The notes beneath the pieces are model-generated. The model saw only the letters and a list, made by a program, of their open reading frames with translations. It was not told the origin of the DNA and did not search any database. The position numbers were made by a program, and so were the translations under genes. From the NCBI RefSeq assembly GCF_014066305.1, contig NW_023501051.1:248001-312000 (forward strand): DNA of 64,000 nucleotides. Reading direction: 5' to 3'. The first letter of the stretch is position 1, and each line of letters starts with the position of its first letter. This document shows, piece after piece, positions 56,554 through 64,000 of the stretch. This stretch comes from Letharia columbiana. Lineage: Eukaryota > Ascomycota > Lecanoromycetes > Lecanorales > Parmeliaceae.

Positions 56554-57819
56554 CTAGCATCGTCGATGTCGAATCCGAACCCCCCCCCCATATCGCCAAG
56601 GATTTAGGATTTGATTCGGTCTGGCAGCCGTTTCGCCATCAATTTTGCCATCAGTTTCGCCTAAATCTCCTACATGATCCTTCCAGCAGTCCAGATACTC
56701 ATCTTCCAAACACACCCTATCCTCTAGGTCCATATCGTACTCCGAGTCTAAGTAATCCTCATCAGTAATCTCACCATCACTCAGACTGAGTGAAGTTGCA
56801 TACCCTTTGTAACCCTCTTTATCATCGCCCTGCCCATAATTATTCCGCGGAAAGCCGGATGTTTTAGACACATAGGTAACAATAGCTGCCTCCGGAATTG
56901 CGATTCGTTTATTCTTAATCCTTCCCACCTGCTCATCGTGTTCAATCTTTACCCTACGTGAGACCTGTAATCTTATGATCTTGGCTCGTTCAGATATCGA
57001 ATTGAACGTGAGTCTAAGACCCGATGGAAGGCGGACTTGAAGTTTCGAATCCAGCTGCCCGTTCGACTCGAAGATGTGCTCTGGAAGATATCTTATCATG
57101 AAGAGAACGAAAGGTCCGCACGACCACCAGTCCGTTTTAGTAAAATTATAGTTGGCCTGATAAGGCGTCTGATATTCTTCAGGAAAGGCAAATTTCCTCA
57201 AAACGCATCCGACTCCAACCACGGCTCGCCTTACGACATTCGCTTATGAACTATAATGGGACGCTATGCCGGCCTCGATATCCATAACCAATAGAGACCA
57301 GTGACTACCACCTGAGTCGCCAAGCTCGACGTCGTTAACGATCACGAACAAAGAATTCTACCTTCAAGATCCTGTCAGTCACGATCCGTAATCTTAAGAT
57401 CTTATTGCTAGCCGACAAAGGAGATCCATTGCAGGACATATCAACGAGATATAGTCGCCTTTAGGATCGAACTGAGAGTGAAAATGCTGCGTTACGAAAC
57501 GCAAGATGGAATCAGGGAGCCATTTGCCATTAGGCGAAGCCACAGTATAGATATCAGCATTGGTGACTGTAGCCTCATCGGCTGTGACAGAGACATCGTT
57601 ATTGTCCTCAATGCCTAAACCATGCAACATGCCTTTGAGTTCGCTTACATACCCAGCGAGCATATTGACCGAGTCCTGGTCCTTCTTCGGCACAATCAGT
57701 TTCCGCTTCTTGCTTCCTGACCCGAGGGAAGGTAGTAGTACTGAGTCAAGCTTCCGTCTCTGCCTTGTTCGAGGGCCTGGGCCATGCCCAGCCTCACTAC
57801 ATGCTGAATCCATGATCAT
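56554..57819 (-). pseudogene. Decayed Ulp1/SENP8-like (C48) protease gene
   Basis: Minus-strand parts of a C48-type SUMO/NEDD8 protease. The first exon (from ATG 57819 to about 57415) has the WLPDSILRFVTQHF block that precedes the catalytic core. A second exon from 57357 has NDVELGDSGGSHWSLLVMDI with the catalytic His. It then reads HYSS where active members have His-Tyr-Asp-Ser, so the catalytic Asp is missing, and one codon later a TAA (57244-57246) interrupts the frame. The same frame continues with ANVVRRAVVGVG and TKTDWWSCGPFVLFMI, holding the catalytic Cys, followed by an acidic tail to 56554. A CAA-to-TAA change would explain the stop. The intron between the first two parts lacks a good donor. 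Broken or inactive. Confidence 0.6.
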
Positions 57820-57998
57820 CAGTGTACTTCTACCAGCGTGGTAGCAAATCCGACGCTTTTGCGCTTTTATTAGTTTGCGGAACACGTACGACTAATTATC
57901 TGCTCTTGTGATAAATTTTTCTTGCATCACAAAGCAATGATGGATGGAAGATGAGTATATCAGAACGGGTGAAGGTATATTCAGTAGAGGTGGGTGCG

Positions 57999-58190
57999 TT
58001 ATGGAAGGCCTTCGTGCGTATCAATAAAGTGAGGAACAATCTGACCGTGTTGAAACAACTGATAGGGTTTCGAATACGGATTCAGCGCTCTCAGATATTT
58101 CTCGATCCGGTCGTGGTCCTTCTCTGGGGTTGGAGGGAGGTAGACGTGGTACTGAGGCAAGCAATCGCGACTGTTGTGTGGACGATGCAA
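57999..58190 (-). pseudogene. Protein-like fragment of an unrecognised gene
   Basis: Minus-strand frame with conserved-looking sequence: PQYHVYLPPTPEKDHDRIEK, then ALNPYSKPYQLFQHGQIVPH and FIDTHEGLP before a TAA. There is no good start codon and no flanking exon was found, so it looks like one exon of a lost gene. Family unknown. Confidence 0.35.
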
Positions 58191-58640
58191 CCCTTACGAG
58201 GCAGTGCGGCCACATGCACTTGTGTCAAGCACAAGCGCTCCCAGACTGCTGTAAGCTGATAGAAAATGTTATGTGTCATAGGTCAATGGCGTACGCTGAA
58301 CACTGGCCCGTGTCGTATGTCAATATAAACCTTTATAGCTTTATTAACCAATGCTTATACTGAACACTCAAACAGTATCAAGGTCGAAATAGAAAGGCTC
58401 GAATCAAGGGCCTGGCTTTGCGCTTTCCATCAATTCCCCATTTCTAAAACCTGGAATCATTTGTGCAAGGCTTCTAGACCAGAGAATCAGGGCTTGTGCA
58501 GAGGTGCAATCAATAAGCTTTGTCGTACAACAACGTGGCCTTTTATGGTTCATCGATATGAACCGTCGATTATACTAAAATCCGTCGCCTAGATAATCTA
58601 GCAAATTCTTCTTAAACTCAGCCATTAGCCCATACGCTCT

Positions 58641-58884
58641 CCTTGTCACGGCGTTCTCTGATCTGCTTGTCTTGGCTTCTTGATGCTGGCGATGAATCTT
58701 CGCAGCTCCCTACTATGGTCATGCAAGACCTCAATTTCGGTCTACTCATCATCTTTCACGCAGTCCTGTATCGTTGGTGGAGTCCTGACCCGGCTGTCAA
58801 TACCGCGAAGCTTTCGTTCAGCTTCGAAGATCTCGGCGGTTTCGAGGTCGATGAGGACGTTGTGTTTTGTGTCAATCTCGGTCT
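58641..58884 (-). pseudogene. Helical gene fragment interrupted by a TAG codon
   Basis: Minus-strand frame begins after an acceptor-like CACCTCTAG and reads ETEIDTKHNVLIDLETAEIF, then AERKLRGIDSRVRTPP and VKDDE, meets TAG near 58741, and continues in the same frame as TEIEVLHDHSRELRRFIASI before a final TGA. A CAG at the break would give a continuous helical stretch. Family unknown. Confidence 0.35.
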
Positions 58885-58940
58885 CTAGAGGTGAAGCTTT
58901 AACATAGCCTATGCAGCAGCCTGGGAATATAAGCATGTAA

Positions 58941-59039
58941 GCGAATATCACGGAGTAAAAGAGTATCGTAAGATAGAAGCATATCGCAGGGTAGGAGAGT
59001 ATCGTAGGATAGGGGAGTATCATAGTATCGTAGGGTAGA
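58941..59039. repeat. Short degenerate tandem repeat, ~17-20-bp unit
   Basis: Units of the type GAGTATCGTAGGATAG recur at least five times with substitutions and small length changes. It lies in non-coding sequence just 5' (on the minus strand) of the fragment at 58641-58884. Confidence 0.7.
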
Positions 59040-59354
59040 TATTTGTTGTCAGCTAGAAAAGCAAAGTATAATAATGCTGCAGGCCCTAGAGTACTTTAAA
59101 GCTCAGTAAAAGCGGCCGCGAGTGGGGCCACTGGGGCCCATGGGGGTCATTTTCGGCTTTGGGGCCATACATAAGCCTAACTACGACAACCGGGAAGTTT
59201 GAGCATACGAATTTCTGCCTGAACAGATCTAGTATAGCTCTCCGGCGACTGCTATCAAGACACAGACCTCCTTCTCCTCCCATCGATCTTGCTCTTCTCG
59301 TGTGAGCCGTCCGGTAATACTGGATCCTACCACCATCGTGCTTTCCCATTGGTC

Positions 59355-62300
59355 ATGTCTTATGGCTACGGGGGGTCAAGCTCACGCAATGTTGATTTGG
59401 GCAAGTAAGACAGCACCGAATAGTCCCTACTCCGTATTGCTATTGCCGCCGAATCGGCCGTCAGATATCATGGATATTAATTCTTTCCCCAGATCAGAGA
59501 CCGACCTCGCAATCAACATCCGAAAAGCAACAAGCATAGGTCAGTCATGGCATTATGATGACCTGGAGCTGGAGCTGGAGCTGGAGGTAGACTGACGTTA
59601 GTTCCTCTTTCCAGAAGAGACTGCGCCCAAACGTACGTCTTTCAGCGATCGTTCGTCCGAAGAGCTTCTTGTGCTCACGGTATCCAGGCAAACACGTCCG
59701 AGCATGCATTGTCTACACATGGGACCATAAATCGTCCCAGTCGTTCTGGGCGGGCATGAAAGTGTGCGTCTACGAGCCCGCGCCAATTCCTGCCATAGAA
59801 CACTCATCGGAGCTCGTTAATGCTGATGGTAACGCTCTCCCTCTATAGGCAACCCATCCTCGCCGATGAAGTGCAGACGTTCAAAGCTTTGATTACCGTA
59901 CATAAAGTCCTCCAGGAAGGGCACCCAATTGCAGTGAAGGAAGCGCAGGCGAATATAAATTGGCTGGAAAGCCTAACAAGAGGTGTTACCGGAGAAGGAC
60001 TTCGAGGTATGGACCCTTGTTGCGCACGAGAGGAACCCCGGGCATTTCTTCGAGGCAGTGAAGGCTCAGGGTTTGAAGGGCAAAAACTTGACGGTTGAGA
60101 CAGGATATGGACCTCTGCTACGAGATTACGTCTACTTCCTCTTAGCCAAATTGGCGTTCCACAGGCAGCATCCCGAATTCAATGGTTTGAATTCTCTTGA
60201 GCGTGCGCGCATGGTAGGAGCTAAATAGCCTTGCAGGGCTTTTTGAATATGAGGAGTACATCAGCCTGAAGTCGATCAATGACCCCAACGAAGGGTAGCG
60301 TACCTCATCAAATGGCTATTCACCGTCTGCTAACCCACTTCATAGATATGAGACAATCACAGACCTTATGACTCTTCAAGACCAGATCGATACCTTCCAG
60401 AAACTCATCTTTGCCCATTTCAGAGGCGGTGCCAACAACGAATGCAGAATTTCAGCGCTGGTTCCTTTGGTGCAAGAAAGTTATGGCATCTACAAATTCG
60501 TCACAAGCATGCTGCGAGCAATGCATACTAGTTCGTACCACACTCTCTTCTGGGCTGGACGCGACTGACTGAATACGCATAGCTACTGGAGATGACGAGG
60601 CCCTAGAACCTTTGCGCTCGAGATACGATACACAACATTACCGTCTTCTAAAATTCTACTACGAATGCTCAAATCTCCGATATTTGACTAGCCTAATCCA
60701 AGTACCCAAGCTACCGCAGGAACCACCTAGTCTCTTCGGCGAAGATGAGGATCGGCCGGCTTTACCACGCCGGCCAGCGAAAGAAGTGGAGAAGAAAGAG
60801 GAGCCAGCCCCCCCGAGATCGCCTCCTCCCGGTAATGCTCCGGACCCTGAACCAATCAATGAGTTCTGGAAGAACGAACAGCGAAGGCAGCAAGAGGAAT
60901 ACGATGCTGAGCAACGACGATTACAGGATCAATGGAATCAACAACAATATCAGCAACAATTGGCGCAGCAACAAGCAGAGCGTGACTTTGAAGAGCAGCG
61001 ACGGTTGCAAGAGGAGCAGCAACGGCTCGCTCAAGAGCAGCTAATGAGAGAACAGTATCAAGCTCAGACGCACGGCCGAATGGCTGAGTTAGAACAGCAA
61101 AATCTCAAGGCTCGTGCCCAATACCAACAAGATCAGTTGATGCTAGAACAGTACGATCGTAGGATGAAGGATTTAGAGAACCAGCTGAGTCAGCTAAACA
61201 ACAACTTTAACCAGCAAAACTCCTCGAAAGACGACCAGATTCGCTCGCTCCAAGAGCAAGTCAACACATGGAGGACAAAGTACGAAGCGCTCGCCAAATT
61301 GTACTCCCAGTTACGGCACGAACATCTCGAGCTACTGCAGAAGTTCAAAAGCGTCCAACTCAAAGCGGCGTCAGCGCAAGAAGCGATTGACAAGAGGGAG
61401 AAATTAGAGCGCGAGATCAAGACCAAGAATCTTGAGCTAGCAGATATGATTCGAGAGAGGGACAGAGCTCTTCACGAGAAGGATCGGGTTACAGGGGGCA
61501 ACAGAGAGGAAGTGGAGAAGCTTAAGCGCGAGCTTCGATTTGCCCTCGAGAAGGCAGACAACGCGGAACGTGCCAAAGGTTCCGAGCTGTCTTCGATGCT
61601 GGCAAAGTACAACCGGGAAATGGCTGACCTCGAGGAAGCTTTGCGGGTAGACCTCTCCATTGTGCGCCATGCGAGAACTTGCTGACCTCATAATAGAACA
61701 AGACTCGATCTTTTGATGATATTCACTCGAAGTATGGAGAGCGGGACGGGGATCTCGAGCGGAGCCTTCGTGAAAAAGAAGAGGAGCTCGAGATCTACAA
61801 GTCGGGCATGGACCAGACTCTGCTCGAGCTCAACGAACTGAGGATGGTATGTTCTGGAAGACTAACCACTGAGCCTCACTAACGATATTTAGAATGGCGG
61901 AGATACAGACAAAGCTCTTGATGAGCAAATCGACCAGGTCCTTTTGGGCAACATCCAAAAGATCAACGACATAATCGACTCCGTGCTACAAAGTGGAGTT
62001 CAGCGTGTCGATGACGCTCTCTATGAGCTCGACTCGTCAATGCAAGCAGGAAACCAAAACGCCTCGGCTCCATATGTCCTCTCTCAAATCGAGAAAGCAT
62101 CCGCCAGTGCTACTGAATTTTCAACAGCGTTCAACAATTTCATCGCTGATGGGCCCAATAGCCCTCATGCTGACATTATCCGTACTGTGAGCGTATTTGC
62201 CGGCTCAATAGCAGACGTGCTCAGCAATACGAAAGGGCTCACCCGTTTTGCCACCGAGGAGAAGAAAGCCGACCAGCTCACAAATGCTGGCCGCCAGTCT

Positions 62301-63285
62301 GCCCAGTCTACAGTGAAATTTTTCCGTGCGCTCCAGTCATTCCGTTTGGAAGGCTTAGAAGCTACCCAGAGGACCGACGTCGTTATCAACAACAACCACG
62401 AAGTACTGATGAACCTTCAAAAGCTCTCTAAGCTTGCAGACGCTTTCGCTCCCAACTCCGGGAAAATCACAAACGCAAAGGGCGACCTTGGAGATCTAGT
62501 AGATACAGAAATGACGAATGCCGCGAAGGCTATTGATGCCGCTGCAGAACGTTTGAACAAGCTCATCAACAAGTCTAGAGAAGGCTACAGCACTTACGAG
62601 CTCCGAATCCACGATAGCATCCTCCAAGCTGCGATAGCAGTCACCAATGCCATCGCTCAGCTGATCAAAGCCGCCACTGCTTCCCAGCAGGAAATTGTCA
62701 AGGAGGGCCGCGGCTCCTCTTCGCGAACAGCTTTCTACAAAAAGCATAATCGGTGGACGGAGGGGCTCATCAGCGCCGCGAAGGCTGTTGCTTCGTCCAC
62801 CAATACACTCATCGAGACGGCGGATGGTGTTATCAGCAACCGGAACAGCCCAGAGCAACTCATTGTCGCCAGTAATGACGTAGCAGCTTCTACTGCACAA
62901 CTTGTGGCGGCGAGTAGAGTTAAGGCAAATTTCGGCAGCAGGACGCAGGATCGACTTGAAGAAGCCAGCAAGGCAGTCGGCAGAGCATGTAGAAGTTTAG
63001 TCAAACAGGTACAAGACATCATTAGTCAAAGAAACAGGGAAGAGGGAGAGGACGTGGACTACGCGGCTTTGAGTGGACACGAGTTCAAGGTCAGAGAGAT
63101 GGAACAGCAGGTTAGTGCCCCCAAGTTTTGCTTTGATTGGGCATTGTTGGAGGCAGTGGTTTGGAGTTTTTCAATCACTGACATGATTTGTGGCTTAGGT
63201 TGAGATTTTGCAACTGGAGAATAATCTTGCACAGGCTAGGCAGAGACTGGGTGAGATGAGAAAGATTTCTTATCAGGAGGACTAG
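59355..63285 (+). CDS. SLA2: SLA2/End4 endocytic adaptor (HIP1R family)
   Basis: Links clathrin-coated pits and PI(4,5)P2 membrane to actin at the cell cortex. Twelve exons: 59355-59404, 59493-59539, 59615-59632, 59688-59763, 59849-60006, 60104-60184, 60237-60294, 60346-60530, 60583-61646, 61697-61846, 61893-63110 and 63199-63285, 1063 aa, all in phase. The ANTH domain (residues about 17-290) starts KSETDLAINIRKAT and has KHVRACIVYTWDHKSSQSFW and LALITVHKV-type helices. A Pro-rich linker and Gln-rich coiled coil follow (about 300-620), then the THATCH/talin-like actin-binding region (NRWTEGLISAAKAVASSTN, ASRVKANFGSRTQDRLEEAS). The protein ends GEMRKISYQED. The start uses a first exon MSYGYGGSSSRNVDLG; a second ATG at 59470 is inside intron 1. 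Confidence 0.94.
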
Positions 63286-64000
63286 GTCTGGGAGAGGCGT
63301 GGTTGGCGGCAGGCAAAGCCAACACACAGTCATGAATGCATGCATGTACCATTGTATGCTTAGTAGGCCTTTTGTAGGATAGCAAAAGATATGGAATTGT
63401 ATCTTATCATAGAGTCGATACGGTTCCCGGGTTGCTGGAAGATGTATGTGCTTAGTATGTCCTCGGAGAGTATGAGCGATGCTACATGCGATATGCTACC
63501 TGAGTGCAGATCGTGGAGGAGCGCGCAAATCTACCTCACCCTGTCGCTAATGTGGTACTCTAAGTCTAGGACAGGAATTGGGTTACGTCAGGTACGCGGA
63601 CAGACTCGATAACGCTCTTAGAGTTGCAAGGGCAACATCAGGAAAGGGTCCTGCCGTTAAGAGGAAGAGAACATGCCATCCAACAGCTCCTGTCCGCTCT
63701 GTTGTATTTACCAGCGATTGTTCCTTTGGTCTGGTAATTTATAGAACGGAACTATAGGATTAAGAGGAGATATTAGGACATGTTGATCGCTTTGCTCGGA
63801 TTAAGTTACCACCATTGACGCCAGTTCATTCCCAACATCCTAGCGCAATCCTTCATGTCGAGCCACAAAATTAGAACAATTCATCTTGCGTAGCTCTGGA
63901 TGTCTGGAACTTCAGTCCCTGCATGGGTTTGCATGAATGATGCCCGGTTTGTAGGTGTTGGCTCATCTGAAGAAGGTCTTGGGAGCAATCTATTCGAAAA
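63286..64000. other. 3' flank of SLA2 to window end
   Basis: 715 bp with no supported gene. The frame at 63391-63612 has no recognisable content. A gene starting beyond the window could have its 5' region here. Confidence 0.45.

Larger units (their letters stand above)
57820..59354. other. Gene-poor zone with decayed fragments
   Basis: 1535 bp between the protease remnant and SLA2. It contains two protein-like minus-strand fragments (57999-58190 and 58641-58884) and a short tandem repeat (58941-59039), each listed separately. No intact gene is supported; the end nearest SLA2 should hold its promoter. Confidence 0.5.

Noticed and set aside
58742..59023. Hydrophobic N-terminus of the frame over the tandem repeat
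   Set aside because: The hydrophobic residues come from translating the short repeat, so it is not a TM protein.
1..64000. CRISPR arrays, bacterial operons, transposases or viral insertions
   Set aside because: None seen; gene structure is fungal nuclear throughout, and the RdRP is the cellular silencing type.

Overview
The window is nuclear DNA of a filamentous ascomycete (Pezizomycotina, probably a Dothideomycete). Evidence: compact genes on both strands, introns mostly 45-100 bp with GTRNGT donors, CTRAC branch sites and YAG acceptors, and a fungal gene set (SLA2, NVJ2, RIM2, DUF7704, 2EXR, SAD-1-like RdRP). Exon borders were worked out by hand from splice signals, reading phase and known family sequences; nearly all joins keep phase.

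Layout. 0-13 kb: a one-TM hypothetical protein (+), a ~95-bp tandem repeat, pantothenate kinase (-), a DHA1-type MFS transporter (+), an aldo/keto reductase (+), an unrecognised basic protein (+), ribosomal protein eL37 (-), Elongator subunit ELP6 (-). 12.7-18.3 kb: an RNA-dependent RNA polymerase with an RRM-like N-terminus (-). 19.4-25.5 kb: a 1067-residue coiled-coil protein (-) and a two-Myb telobox-type protein (-). 25.7-31.7 kb: DUF7704 membrane protein (+), eS4 (-), a coiled-coil gene broken by two TAG codons (-), an empty stretch, and SNX3 (-). 32-45.7 kb: multi-TM protein (-), SEC61 gamma (-), CFIm68/CPSF6-like RNA-binding protein (+), 2EXR-type protein (-), RIM2 carrier (+), DCAF11-like WD40 protein (+), divergent eL21 (-)/uS4 (+). 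46-64 kb: SLU7 (-), REV3 (+), NVJ2-like lipid-transfer protein (+), a zone of decayed genes including a Ulp1-like protease remnant, and SLA2 (+).

Most genes are housekeeping: translation (eL37, eS4, eL21, uS4), tRNA modification (ELP6), mRNA splicing and 3'-end formation (SLU7, CFIm68-like), secretion and endocytosis (SEC61G, SNX3, SLA2), mitochondrial nucleotide import (RIM2), coenzyme A synthesis (PanK) and translesion synthesis (REV3). RNA silencing is represented by the RdRP. No biosynthetic gene cluster, transposase, tRNA or CRISPR array was seen.

The main discovery is a family of near-identical, unusually long introns (98-148 bp) sitting at exact splice boundaries in three unrelated genes: one in the gene at 8242, all three introns of the DUF7704 gene at 25764, and three introns of the coiled-coil gene at 19459. 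They share 5' ends, internal blocks and a CTGACTCCGA-type branch region, which is the signature of introner-like elements (multiplying introns). Other notable points are two GC-AG introns, 11- and 12-nt microexons, shared motifs in three ribosomal-protein promoters, and gene remnants whose in-frame stops all fit C-to-T changes at CA dinucleotides.
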